From assembly GCF_010389155.1 (NCBI RefSeq), contig NC_057766.1, forward strand, positions 2,108,001-2,172,000: a DNA stretch of 64,000 nucleotides, given 5' to 3'. The DNA comes from Erigeron canadensis (taxonomy: Eukaryota; Streptophyta; Magnoliopsida; Asterales; Asteraceae). Below the pieces are notes generated by a model. That model saw only the letters and a program-made list of their open reading frames with translations, did not search any database and was not told the origin of the DNA. A program made the position numbers and the translations under genes. Within the stretch, counting starts at the first letter, position 1; the number at the start of each line of letters is the position of its first letter. Positions 1 through 12,439 of this stretch are shown piece by piece.

Positions 1-895
1 TCTCACTTTTTATTTATGAAATTCAATTTAGAACTGATAGGGTTTAAATCTGATGGTATGAACTATATACGAAAATCTTTAATATCATTGATGCAATATG
101 TAATCTGTATTATATGATCAGAATGTAAAATCTTTCTAACTATTAAGGGTATGTTTGACAAAACTAGTTGATAACTAGAAGCAACGGGTGGTGGCTCATA
201 GTTATTGATCTAATTGAAAGCTGTTAGCTATAGCTTTTAGATGTATTTTAATGTTTGAAAGAATTAAGTCTTTTAATAAAATGACAAATGTAACCATAAA
301 GAAAACATTTTGACATTTTAATTAACACTTTGGTCTCCATTTTCTGTCTTATATATATTTTAGATTTACTTTGATCATATAATTTTTTGTTGTGTTATTA
401 AACAATAAGTTTGTAAATATTACTATTCTCTATCTAGGTTTGAAAGAATTTAAGGTAAACAAATTTAAAAAGTCATCGTTGGTGATATGAGGTACAAAGG
501 AGAAAATGGAAGGATTAACCAAAGGGGTGAAACCCATTGGTATGCCACCATATGATCATATGGGTCCAGGTCACAAATTAGAAATTCATCAAAGACAAGT
601 AAAAAAAGTACATCTTATAATCAATATATGAGAATGATGTTTCACCGGACATAACTTTTATGTTTTGTACGCTTTGTGTATGGAGACATATGGTATATGG
701 GACGATAGGGTTCCACCCACTTATCCTAAAATGGAAGGATTAGTTCTTGGTCATATATTAGTTGTTTGGAGTTATAACAAATTGTATGTCTCTGTAAAGC
801 TTGGGAGATGTCCAAGATTTGTTTTTTTTTTTATGTTTCATAATTGGTAGATGGCTTATAAAATTTGAATGATCAACATCTAACACTTGTCATTT
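1..895. other. Intergenic; 3' flank of an off-window F-box copy
   Basis: Bases 1-160 resemble bases 43690-43865 (Tyr/Phe-rich AT stretch, then a 'gatgcaatatgtaat' block and a 'gaatgtaaaatctt' block), which lie downstream of the intact F-box gene U4. The window therefore appears to open in the 3' flank of another member of the tandem F-box cluster whose coding part is to the left. Bases 160-895 are AT-rich and I recognise no gene in them; the short ORFs there have no recognisable domain. Confidence 0.5.
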
Positions 896-914
896 TAAAA
901 AAAAGTAATTTCAA

Positions 915-1123
915 GTCCTTCACTGATTATCTCAGTCGTTGTACATCTGGACTTTTGTCCAAGAGGTCACAGGTTCAATATTCTCGGTCTGCGATTGTCC
1001 GTCAGGATTTTGTCCTGACTTTCGTAGAGCTTTTACCAGGTGGGGCGGGTGGGGGGGGGGGGTGGGGATCGGGTAGTTCCACGGTATCTAGTCCAGATAT
1101 CACGTGATCCGACCCTTGCTGTT
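915..1123 (+). mobile_element. tRNA-derived SINE-like insertion
   Basis: The segment is bracketed by an imperfect direct repeat of about 19 bp (A-run followed by gtaatttcaa, 896-914 and 1124-1144), as expected for target-primed insertion. Inside, 'aggttcaatattc' near 969 resembles a Pol III B box. A G-run of 12 or more lies near 1050-1062. The short ORF through it is not a plausible protein. The family is not identified. Confidence 0.55.
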
Positions 1124-1675
1124 CTAAAAAAAAAGTAATTTCAAACTAGTTCAAGTATCGTTCGTGTGATTTACTTTAATTTTACTTTAAGGATATAATA
1201 TAATTTGTATCATGTATATTTTAAAAAAGAATAAATTAAAAAAAGTATCGTGTCAGCGGGTCAACCTAAAGGTTGAAAATCCTAACCCGATCCCAACAAA
1301 AAGAAAATCAGGTAGGCAAGTCGGCATATCAAAGATACACAACCTAGCCCGGTTTTTCAAGTTGGATTGTCTAATCAGATCCCTAACTTAGGTACCTCTA
1401 AAGATTAATGAGGATTTATATGTATTTGTTTAGAATAGCTAAAAAAAAAAAAGGAACAGGTTATAAATTAGTTTTATCAGTATATGTTTTTCCCATCTTA
1501 AAAAGTACTCGTATAATTTTAAATAAAGGTGTCAAAACAAAACACAAATTTCGGATCTATTAGCATCTTATAAGTCTTGAACCGAACCTCCTTTAGGTTC
1601 ACTAAAAACCTCAGAAGTCGTTAAGTTTGAAATGAGATAGATAAATAGGGTTCTGATTTGCGTTCTCATCTCATC

Positions 1676-2899
1676 ATGGCCGACGACCTTGTTAACAACA
1701 ACAGAGTATCATCATCATCATCATCATCATCCAAAAGGCTGCTTCGGATGACAGATGACGACGGGAACAACAACCGATCATCAGTCTCCGTACACCAAGT
1801 TGTGTTCAACGACGATCTTCTGATCGAGATCTTACTCCGCTTGCCTGTTCTCACACTTGTTATCTTCAAATCCGTATCGAAACGCTGGTTATCTCTCATC
1901 ACCTCCCCTGCTTTCTTCAATCTACTCCTCACCCGCTTTTTTAATATCCCTTCCCCGTTTGGTCTCTTTCTGCAGCGAAGAAGTCCTCTCCGTAACTACT
2001 TTCAAAAACATTTCGTAAGAAGAAACCATCAGCATTCAGTTTTGGGTGTTTTGGCACAGAAGCAGGCAATATAGAGGTTTTGCAGTCCTGCAATGGTTTG
2101 GTTCTGTGTGTTAACAGCACTAATCGATCTTACAAGATTTACGTATACAATCCATCCATTAATGTGTTTAAGATGCTTCCATCAGTACACGGTTTAAATC
2201 ACAACAGAAATTTGGACCAGATGAGATTGGCTTTTGATCCTGCAAAATCTCCCCACTACAAAGTACTGCATGCTCAACAGATAGGTCACAAACACGGATC
2301 TACTCTTCAGAAACTAGTCGTTGGGAAAGAGGTAGTGTTATATATCCTAGACGATGGTTTAGTGGGAATTTTGACAGAGGAGTGTACTGGAACGACGCGT
2401 TACATTGGTTCGATGTCAGCAATCGGGTTAGGCATTTCAAGTTAGATGTAGAGCATTCGCCAGATACAACCACACTACTCCCGAAGACCTTGCATTGCAT
2501 TGGAACAACTATAATAACTTGTTTGAGTCCCGTGGTTGTTTGTTACTTGCTTGTGCGAGGGATTATCAATATCACAAACAGTCAAAAATATATGAGATGA
2601 GGGATGGGTATTCAGGGTGGTCAGTTCGATACATTGTTGATTATGAAGACAGTAGCTAGTCTAGCGGCATTTCTTAAAATGCAGACAATCTCTACGGGGA
2701 GGTTTCCTTTCAAGGTCCTGTTTATTGTGGTGGGGGGAAGAGAAGAGGGATCGTTTGTTGTGATGGAGGTATGCGGAAATATTGTAAAATACAATCTTTT
2801 GTTGAAGACTCTCCACACCACATGCTCTGTGATATCAATACACATTATTTGGCTGAATTCCACATCTTTCCGTTCATTGCATCTTTTGCTAGTGTGTAA
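1676..2899 (+). pseudogene. F-box/FBA protein pseudogene (cluster copy U1)
   Basis: The reading frame matches the intact F-box genes at 39.0 and 41.7 kb but is broken. The N-terminal part has a Ser run encoded by a TCA repeat (about 1707-1731) and an F-box (NDDLLIEILLRLP... to about 1935). A deletion and frame change around 1975-2070 give an early stop. The frame resumes at 2080 with the F-box-associated motifs LQSCNGLVLC, YNPSINVFKMLP and LAFDPAKSPHYKVL, shifts again near 2340-2380 and breaks more than once after 2600. The C-terminal block, equivalent to FIASFAGV, ends at the stop near 2897. Intact relatives act as substrate receptors of SCF ubiquitin ligases; this copy cannot make a full protein. 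Confidence 0.9.
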
Positions 2900-3624
2900 A
2901 TCAGCTTTCTGGTTTTGGGTAACATTTTATTTTTCATATCTAACGTTGTGAAAGAAATTAGATGCTCTAGGCCTTCACATATATTTTTAATAACACTATT
3001 ATTGTTAATTACTCATATCTAGGTTGTCACAATATTTCGTTTGCACGATTGAAAAAGGATTCACATCAGTAGCAATATGCCAATATGTGAATGTACTATA
3101 CAGAGATCTCAAGCACTCAAGGACATTGGGTTAAGTAACCTAAAATTAGGCCCAAAAGTTATTAGGATGATGTAATTGTTAATTAAGATTTGACACTAAT
3201 TAGTCATGGATGGATATGCCATTCTCTGTTGCCCTATTATTGTAAGCCTTAAATCCCAAATTAACAAGCTTGTGTGATAAGCTACTGTACCTTTGTGATG
3301 CTTAAAAATTGGACTGACGTTCAAGTTAAAAAAACAAAAAGAAAAGAAAACCATATTTGGGGTCTGTGTTCAAGTACTGATTACCTTTAATTTTTAAATT
3401 CATTTTCTTTTCTTTTCTAATGCTTATGGGATATTCCATGTCATTAAATCATATTTAACCATATTCCATGTAACTCAATTATATTTAATCATTTTTCATA
3501 CCATTCGCAGAATTGCAGACACATGCGAATCATCACCAAAGATCCATATTTCCATTCCGATTTTCACAAACCCATAATACTTTGCTATATAAATACCCAG
3601 AATACTTTGTTATATTATAGATAC
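2900..3624. other. Shared 3' flank of F-box copy U1
   Basis: There is no gene here. Several blocks repeat the downstream sequence of the other F-box copies: 'cacaatatttcgtttgca' near 3029, 'cccaaaagttattagg' near 3150 and 'taagccttaaatccca' near 3243. Equivalent blocks occur after U2, U3 and U4. This shows that the duplicated unit extends several hundred bases past the stop codon. It becomes AT-rich and unrecognisable after about 3360. Confidence 0.6.
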
Positions 3625-5131
3625 TAGATTATTAACCCGCGTAATACGCGAGTAAAAATATATAATTAATGACATGTTACTTTTTTATAATATCAAATAT
3701 TAACAAATTTAAATAAAATATAAAAAAATAATAATGTTATCATTATTTTAAAAATTATTGTATCCACTATATACAAATGTTTAGTCTTATTTATTAACAT
3801 ATCTTAACATATTAACGGTATAAAACAAAATGCATACAAGAAATATTTATTATGTGATATATATATATAAAATACGATTTTAGTTATAATGCTTTTAACT
3901 TTTAATTTGTAACAAAACTAAATTTTTATGTTAAAGTTGTTTAGTTACATAAACTTATACTTTTTGTAATAAAAATTGTTATAAACTTAAATTTATACAC
4001 TTATCAATTTAAAACCCAAGATATTGAAATTAAATAATGTCTTGTGTAAATTATAAAACAAAAAGACTTTTAGCACAATATCAATCTTAAAAAAAAATAA
4101 TAATAAATATTAAAAAATAAAAAGTAATCATCATAGTATCACATATTACTATGTATTTCTCAACTAATATTAAGGACTTTTTATGATATAATATATCCAT
4201 CCCAGTATATTGCGAGAGTATCATATTAGTTCTAAGAGTTGTAAACTTTCCGATGCGGTAAGAAGATCGAACTTGTGACCATGGCTTTTACTAACTATTC
4301 TTTGAAGGAGCTGATAAAAAAAGTTTAAATTTGACATTCATATTAAGGAAAATTGTAAACTTAAATGAATACATTAATCAATCTAAATTACAAGATATAT
4401 TTGGATTTAAATAATGTCTTGTTTAAATTATAAAACAAAAAGGTTTTTAGCATAATATAAATCTAAAAAAAAGTATCATAGTATCACATATCATTATGTA
4501 TTTCTCAACTAATGTTATTGATTTTTGATTTTTTTTATGACATAATATAACCCATCCTAATATATTGCGTGAGTATCATGTCAAATTTACAAATAGTAAA
4601 CTATCACATGCGGTAAGAAGCTTCAAACTTGTGACCATGACTTTTACCAACTCTTCTTTGGAGGAGTTGGTAAAAAAAAAAGTTAAATTTAAACTGATGT
4701 TGATATAAATTGTAAACTAAATTCATACACTTATCAATTTAAAATCCAAGATATATTTAAAACTAAATAACTATGAAGAAAATCCGTATTTTTAACAAAA
4801 ATAAATACAGATAGTAAATTGAAATAAAATTAACATATAACAAACCATAAATAAAAAGTAATATACGATTGTTTAAACTAACACGAAAAAATTATGTAAA
4901 AATTAACCAACTAAGAATGAAGGAAATATACCTAAAAATGCAAGTTTAAACCATTTAAACTTTGAAAACATAATTTTTCTCAACGAAAAAATTATTTAAA
5001 AAAATAGGTGTTTTTTTTTTTGAAAACTCTAATATTTTATACATGGTCTTTTAGATTTTCATCATGTACATAGTTTTATCATAATAGATATACTTTTAAA
5101 TTATCTACATGTTATGCGGGTTAATAAGCTA
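3625..5131. mobile_element. AT-rich non-coding element with inverted ends
   Basis: The left end reads TAGATTATTAACCCGCGTAA and the right end, read on the minus strand, TAGCTTATTAACCCGCATAA. The element therefore has imperfect terminal inverted repeats of about 20 bp. There is no protein-coding content. The interior is very AT-rich and holds a large direct duplication. An element with similar ends lies at 59193-60368. It could be a non-autonomous DNA transposon or a Helitron-like derivative (the left end on the minus strand finishes in CTAG before T); the superfamily is unresolved. Confidence 0.45.
4000..4690. repeat. Two ~350 bp direct repeat units
   Basis: Unit one (about 4003-4345) and unit two (about 4372-4690) share, in the same order, the blocks 'aataatgtcttgt', 'attataaaacaaaaag', 'catagtatcacatat', 'tatgtatttctcaactaat', 'tgcggtaagaag' and 'cttgtgaccatg'. 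A partial third start occurs at about 4730. On the minus strand each unit contains 'gtcacaagtt' followed by a B-box-like stretch, which suggests that the duplicated segment includes an old tRNA-derived SINE. Confidence 0.6.
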
Positions 5132-5139
5132 ATATATAT

Positions 5140-6207
5140 ATATATATATAGTCAAAAGATAAAATGAGAATCAAAAAATTATCGAGAACTGAAAGAACTA
5201 ATATTTAATTAACATGTGTAAGGATAGTATTGTAATTTTATAAATATAATACAACTAATTATCAATTCAAAATAAAACACCCTTAATTAGATCATTTTGT
5301 TAATTTCTAATAGCAGTTACAATAAAAATCTACCAATTTATTAGACCATGTCCATGAATTCAATGATACATTATTTGGATTTATCAAAAGAATATCAGTA
5401 CAAGAAAAAGTATTGTAAAATACTTGTATATTTTTAACACATATATTTTATTTTTCCTGATATCACTAGTCCATTTAGGTGAGTCTATTGGTCAAAATCA
5501 ATCCCAAGGCCCACATTATTTTTGTGACTTTATAAGTCTCGAGTTGCAGCAGCTACATGGGTTGGTCATTTTTTTAATAAAACAACAGCATCAGAAATTC
5601 ATTTTTTTCCCTCTCTTTTTCATCATTGTACGAGGTCGTATTTCAAGGTCAAAATACGGTAAACCAAACTCTAAAATACGATATCGTATCTTCCAATTTG
5701 GGATCGTATTGGTTCAGGTCGTAAATCCAACTCGTATTCTGGAAGTCAACATAAGTCAAAATTAATTGACATTTGCGAGGTCGTATTTCTGGGCTAGCAA
5801 ACCCCTAAATACGAGGTTGTCGCACTGTTCATCTTCCCTAACGCGATTTCGCGATTTACCCAACCAAAACTTGTAAAAATTGTATCTATACGTTCGTATT
5901 CAAGTGATAAACATACCCTAACCCTTAGTTTTACCCAGAAAACATCAAAATCGAAGAACTTAGGAAAAACTTGTTCGAAAATTTCGAACCCTATTTTCTT
6001 GATTTTCTTGTTGCATGGTTAACTATTGGACGATTAGATTATATACCTAGATTCAGTATTTCACGAGGATGACGAATATATCACTCAAAAACACTCGATC
6101 TAATTGTATCCATCAAATCTCAAACGGGGTAGCAAAGTGGTATTATCGGGGTCGTAATGCTCTAAAATTGATATTTAATATGTGAGGTCGTGTTTGGGTA
6201 AATTGGT
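5140..6207. other. Intergenic with a cluster of TCGTA/TACGA motifs
   Basis: I see no gene. From about 5630 to 6190 short TCGTATT and AATACGA words recur in both orientations (for example 'gaggtcgtattt' at about 5633 and 5778 and a variant at 6184). Such clusters are typical of subterminal regions of DNA transposons, but I could not find defined ends. The cluster stops where the homology of F-box copy U2 begins, so it may mark the element or rearrangement that removed the 5' half of U2. Confidence 0.35.
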
Positions 6208-6504
6208 TTGAGTTTCCCACTTGACCCGAATGGTTTGAGTTTAGATGGTTTTTGGGACAAACACAGATTGGCTTTTGATCCCACAAATTCGCCTCACTAC
6301 AAACTAGTGCATATTCGACTGATAGCTCCTGCTCGCGTTCAACAACTTTTTTTCTTGCAAACACATATTTACTCTTCAGAAACAGGTCAATGGAAAATTG
6401 GTAGCAATTTTTCCATGGGATGGATTTGTGGAGATTTTCTCAGCGGAGTATATTGGAATGACAAACAAGTTTCGCATTTCAATCTAGATTCAGGGCGTCC
6501 ATAC
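6208..6504 (+). pseudogene. F-box copy U2, 5' fragment left of the insertion
   Basis: From about 6235 the sequence aligns with the middle of the intact F-box genes: RLAFDPTNSPHYKL, IYSSETG, GVYWND, and a FNLD equivalent of FKLD. The F-box itself and roughly the first 190 residues of the paralogs are absent. The frame is open up to the CATAC target site at 6500-6504, where the copia-A element begins. It continues in the same frame at 33876 on the other side of the element. It is a non-functional remnant. Confidence 0.9.
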
Positions 6505-6958
6505 TGATGAAATAACAAGATTAACAAGAAATATAATCGAAAGATTTAGTTTATTAAACAGAATAAAGAGGTTTCAAACATAAACAAGAACATTCAATAA
6601 TAAAAGATTACAATAACCAACACTGATAGTGAAAGATAAGGGACAACAATATAGCTACATAATCAGAATCATGATCAGAACAAACATGGTGATGATATAA
6701 GGGATTAGGGTTTTGATAACGGTAATAATCGCCCAAAGTGTGATGTGTTGTGTAACCCTAACAGCTACAGTAGCTATGAATATATAGGCAGACATGTTTG
6801 TATCTTTACCCTCTTCTTCTTTCTTCTTACATCTTTAGTCCTCCAACTCCTATCTTCCAGCATAAGTCAAAGATGGTCTTTCTTATTTTTAACTTGACAA
6901 AATATACCAACAATAAAACTTTCCAAGTTAATGAGTGATCAAGATGTATAATTTAACA
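6505..6958 (-). repeat. copia-A 3' LTR
   Basis: A 454 bp LTR that begins TGATGAAATA and ends ATTTAACA on the plus strand. It is about 95% identical to the other LTR at 33087-33870 once the MITE and one TSD copy are removed from that one. A polypurine tract lies just inside on the minus strand (plus strand 'cccctcctcagc'). Confidence 0.93.
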
Positions 6959-9900
6959 CCCCTCCTCAGCTTGATCATGAGAAGGGGTCTGAGAGTCCAA
7001 GATGCATGCATAGTTTGTGATGTTGGTTCAAGGGAAGACCTTTAGTGAATATATCAGAAATGTTTTCTTCGGAAGTAACTTTAATTGTTTCAATGATTCC
7101 TAAAAGAATTTTTTTCTCTTATACAGAAAAGGTCTAATTCAAAGTGTTTCATCTTTTCATGAAAGACAGGGTTGGCTGCAATTTGAATTGCAAGCTTACT
7201 GTCACAGAACACACTTACAGGCCTGGTTTTGTGTACACCTAATTCTTCTAAGATTTTTTGAACCCAGATTATCTCACATGTTACAGCAACCAGTGCTCTG
7301 AACTCAGACTCAGCTGAAGATCCAGAGATGGTCTGCTGTTTCTTGCTTTTCCAAGAGATAGGGCAACTACCAAGAAAGAGAATGTATCCAGTGATACTCT
7401 TTCTGGCAGTCACCTTCTTGGCCCAGTCAGAATCAACAAAGGCAAAGAGGGAAAGATTGTCATCCTTTTTGAAAAGGATGCCTTTACCTGGAGAACCTTT
7501 CAAATACTTTATCACTCTCATGACTAACTTCAAATGTAAGTCATGAGGTTATGCATGAACTGGCTAAGAATATGAACAGCATATGCAATATCTGGTCTTG
7601 TGAGAGTCAAATAGATGAGCTTTCCAACAAGTTTTTGATACTCAGTGATGTTCCTTAAAGGAGCACCCTTGGCATCATCATTATCAAGCACAAGACTGGT
7701 TTCAATGGGTGTTTGAGAAGGCTTACACCCAAGAAGACCAAATCCAGCAAGTAAGTCAAGGCAGTACTTCCTTTGTGTAACACAAAGGCCAACTTTTTCA
7801 TCACGAACTTCTATTCCAAGGAAAGATCTAAGTTTCCCTAAATCCTTGATAGAAAACTTTTACTTAAAAACAATTTACATTTTTCAATTTCATCAATAGA
7901 GTTACCTATAATAATTATATCATCCACATAGACAAGTAACACAACAAAGGTCTTTCCAATAGTCCTAGTGTACAAAGAGTAATCACTTTTGCTTTGAACA
8001 AAGCCATTTTCAAGTAATGCACTAGTTAACTTTTCATTCCATTTTCTTGGGGCTTGTTTAAGCCCATACAAGGACTTAACTAGCTTGCAAACCCTAGGGT
8101 CAGAACTGGAATGATATCCAAGAGGAGGAAGCATATAGACATCTTCAACAAGATCTCCATATAAAAAGGCATTATTGATATCAAGCTGATAAATAGGCCA
8201 TTCATTTTGCACACAGACAGATAACAAACATCTAATGGTAACCTTTTTCACAACAGGTGAGAATGTTTCATCAAAATCTATTCCAATTTTTTGGTCATAC
8301 CCTTTTGCTACAAGTCTTGCCTTGTATCTATCTATATCCCCATTAGATTTGTATATAATTTTGTATACCCATTTGCAACCAATGGGTCTTCTGTTTTAAG
8401 GCAGGTGAGAAAGAGTCCAGGTAATGTTTTTATAAAGTGCCCCCATTTCAGAGTTCATTGCTTCAACCCAATGTAGGTTCTTGCATGCCTCCTCATAAGA
8501 AATAGGTTCAGACAGTTTATTCAAATTAGAAATAAAACATAAAGTTTTCATGTTTCAAATTGGCATAGTTGACAACTTTATCAATACTGTGTTTAGTTTT
8601 GGTGTTAAGTACAAAATCTTCAAAGGTTTTTGGGAGGTCTAGAAGTTCTGTTTGATCTTCTAAGGGTGGTAGTATGGTCAATATCATGAGATGATTGAGC
8701 ATTAATAGTGTTACCCTCAGAATTAGAATGCTCATCAATGAGTGTTGCAATGGGTTCTTGGTTCATGGCAACCCTAAGTGTGCTACCAGATTCACTGGCA
8801 ACTCTGGAAGTACTACCAGAACTACTAGAACCCTTGCCATCACCATTTGATGCCCCTCTCCTTTCATCATTGGGTATTAACAAGTTTTGGTCATCAAACA
8901 ACACTTTGTCAAAAAAGTTTATGTGAGTAGTACCAGAATCATCACAAATGCAATCCTTATTATTTGATTTGAAAAGGAAAATATCCTCATAAAACTTGAC
9001 ATCTCTAGAAAAAATAATAGTTTTACTTTCCAAACAGAACAACTTATATGCATTTTTTCCTTCAGAATACCCAATTAAAACACACTTGTTAGATCTGGTA
9101 CTAAATTTGTCAAAATTATTCAAGACAGTGGCAAAGCATAGACAACCAAAAACTCTTAGAAAGGAAAGGTTTGGTTTACATTTAAATATCATCTCATAAG
9201 GGGACTTTCCACATAGCACAGAAGAGGGCAATCTGTTTATAAGAAAGGTAGCAGTTAGAACACATTCAGGCCACATATTTAAGGGTATCCCTCCTTGAAA
9301 CATAAGGGATCTAGAGACATTCAAGAGATGCCTATGTTTCCTCTCAGCTATACCATTTTGTTGTGGTGTGTAAGCACCAGATGATTGGTGTAAAACACCA
9401 TTCTGTTTAAAAAAACATATTCAATCTTTAATTCACAAATTCACTCCCATTGTCACTTCTGAAAACTTTCACAGTGGTTTCAAACTGATTTTTAAGGAGA
9501 TAAAAAAAATTGGTTATGTTTTCAAAAGATTCATCTTTGGTCTTTAAAAGATACACCCACACAGCTCTAGTATAGTCATCCACAATTGTCAGAAAGTATT
9601 TGAAGCCTTCTTTACTTTGGACCTTGTAAGGTCCCCATAAATCAAAGTGAACAAGATCACCCAATTTCTGGCTTTTGTGTTCACTAAGAGGAAATGGCTC
9701 CCTAGTTAGTTTTGCCTTATGGCATACTTCACAAGGTGAGTGGTAGGAGAGTTTATTAAGGTCAAGTTGATTTTTCAGAATATGCAGAACTTGGTCAGCA
9801 GGGTGACCAAGTCTGTTATGCCAAGTATGAACAGAAATGTAACAAACAGAAGTCACATAATTATAGGAGAGGGCAGTCTCACCTTTGATGTTGCCATCAA

Positions 9901-10442
9901 AGATGTAGAGGCCACCAGCCTCACTACCAGTCCCCAAAAGGACTTTTGTCTTCAAATCCTTTATGTAACACTTATGTTCATCAAAAGAAATAAACGACCT
10001 GCTATCTCTAGCTAAGTTGTGCACAGAAATCAAAGGAACACAGTAATCAGGAACAAACAACACACCAAACAAGGTAATATTATTTGAAAGTCTCAAACTT
10101 CCAATCTTAAGAACCCTTGCTTGGGTTCCATTGGGATGCCCAACAGTCATACCAAGCTGGGACACATCCACAACATCAAACAACCAATGGTCACTACATG
10201 TCATGTGTTAAGTGGCACCAGAATCATTTATCCAAGAATTCTTGGTTTTAGAGGAAGTTTGAGAGGAGTTAAAACAATAAAATTTGTTAAAATTTTGATT
10301 GAAGAAACTATTGGAGTTAAAAAATGTACCTGCCATATTAGACTGAGCAGGATTTTGGACAGATTTTTCACCCAGAATTTTCATAAGGAAAGAGAGTTGT
10401 TCATCATTGAAAGGATTGGTTGAAGGAGTGTTACAAGAACTT
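6959..10442 (-). pseudogene. copia-A protease-integrase-RT-RNaseH remnant
   Basis: Read from right to left on the minus strand the order is protease, integrase, reverse transcriptase, RNase H, which is the Ty1-copia order. The protease site DSGAT lies near 10210-10240 and is followed at once by a stop. The integrase zinc region (WHNRLGH ... CEVCHKAK) is at about 9820-9715, and core motifs (FDLWGPY, VFRSDNGSEF) run to 9428. Integrase continues at 9324-8620. The RT has YGLKQAPRKW and the catalytic YVDD in 8251-7838. RNase H has FVDSDWA, SSAESEF and FCDSKLA in 7533-7090. Stops and frameshifts separate these blocks, so no polyprotein can be made. Confidence 0.92.
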
Positions 10443-12404
10443 TGTCACACCCGCCCTAGACGCGGTGCGACGTACATTGATTCACAACACAAGATATACT
10501 AAACGACACGAAAACGTTGTCGTTTTTAAAATACATATTGTTCACAAATTCATATTACAACATACCAAAACATTATTGTTATTGAAAATATTTATTCAAT
10601 ATTAAACAATATTAAGTAATACAAAAAGACTTTAGCAAACTGACGAATATTTACTAAAGTCTATGGGTAGGCCATAATCCATCATGTAATATGTAGCAGC
10701 AAGAGGTCCCATGCACATAGAGTGTCTTTTAATTACCCGAGAATACATGCTAAAATATGTCAATATAAAGTTGGTGAGTTGTATAAGTTTTTATATGGAA
10801 AATATAGATTCTCAAAATATCAGAGTTCAGAGTGACCATTGCCTTACCGCAATGTCAGGTGGTTATGATACAATATAAAGCAAAGAGTATCATATGTTTT
10901 TGTGTATAAAAATATAGAGTATGAACCACAAGATTTCCAAATGCGACCATTGTCTTTCCACAATGTCGTATAGCCATTTGATCAAACACAATGGATCAAA
11001 TATAATGTAAGAGTAGATACTGTATACATCAAGTTCTAAGCTCATGAATCGAAACTAGACAAGTGTGTGTTTTTTTGCCTCCAAGTAGGTACCTTGTTCA
11101 GGGTATTCTAAGTTTTCCAGATATATATGCATCCGTTTATCCAGTTGGCATGACCAACCCGGATGGGGGTGCCTACCCCAATAGTACTACTCAATATACC
11201 CACGTTTATGTTTCCATAATTAATTGTTCATGATAGAGAGGACTTTGGGTGAACAGAGCAACTTAGAATCAACCATGTATACATTTCTAGTGTTCTTGTG
11301 TTCATCATAACAGTAAAGAATTTGTATTTTACCCAAACGGTAAAACAAAGTGTAGTTACAAAATATATAATATAATATATAATTTTGTAAATATACATAT
11401 ATATAAGTATATTACATATAATATGACTTTGCAAATATACATATAAGTATAACAAGTAGTTTTTATGCATGTATCTCAGTCCCCAAGTAAGTGTATAAAT
11501 AACTAAAAAGGGGAATATGGAAACTCACATTAATGATGTAGCGGAAGGAAGAAAACGTAAGAATACTTTTGTATTCTTTCTTCCCACAATTTAAGTATCT
11601 ACACCAAGGAGTAAATACTTACTTGAACCAATTAGCAAAGGATGGTTTAGTAAGATTGGAGGTTGGTTTAGAGTGTTGTATGAGAGAAAAAAAATGTGTT
11701 GGTTTGAGGAAAATGACTAGCCATGGGTGGTATTTATAGGCCAATGTGAGGGTAAGTGATAGTGGATGGTGGGGGACAAATTAGTGTGATGATTTAAGGT
11801 GGGGTTGGAAAGACTAATTTGAGTGAAGGTGGTGTAAAGACATCTTGAAGTTTATTATTATGAAACTAGTGTTATTCTTGGAACTTCAATCCGGTTTTGA
11901 TGATGAAGAATGAAATATTTTGTATGCTTTATCCTTTTATTAATAAAAAATTAATGGTAGGAAAGTTGGGTGGGAGAATTAGGTACCAAAAAGACAATTT
12001 GTGAGTTATTTTAATTAAGTTAGTGTGTTAGGTACTTGTCCCCTATTAAATTTCGTGGCTTACTAGATTACTGTCAGTAGAATAGAGGCTTAAATTCATA
12101 TACATAATTGTAGATATTTCTCTCCTCTTTCCGTAGACAATTTATTTGTTAAAAAAACAGATATCGGATGAAGAAGTTATGGTCAAAACATTACAACAAC
12201 GTTAATTTTAAAAAAAATATCACTAATAATAACCTATAAAATTTAAATTTTTATGTGTACGTAAAAGTTGCTATAGGTCATGTTTATTTACTCCATGAAT
12301 ATATGTTCAGTGTTTGCTCATTTGTGTGTTTGTAGTATATGTAACTATATATTTAAATAAGATTTGTAAGAAACTATTTGACCTGAAATTTGTCGGGTGT
12401 TACA
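10443..12404 (-). repeat. Gypsy 3' LTR
   Basis: About 1962 bp, beginning TGTCACACC and ending GGGTGTTACA. It aligns throughout with 18898-20872, with scattered substitutions and small indels (for instance a short deletion near 10545). The polypurine tract on the minus strand (GGGGAGAA) lies just inside at about 12405-12413. Confidence 0.93.
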
Positions 12405-12439
12405 TTCTCCCCGAGTTATTAGAAATTTTGTCCCGAAAT

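Noticed and set aside
865..1107. 80-codon Gly-rich ORF
   Set aside because: The Gly run comes from the G-homopolymer in a SINE-like insertion with flanking direct repeats.
1658..2074. U1 as a short functional F-box-only protein
   Set aside because: Homology to the full-length copies continues in other frames beyond the stop, so it is better read as a pseudogene.
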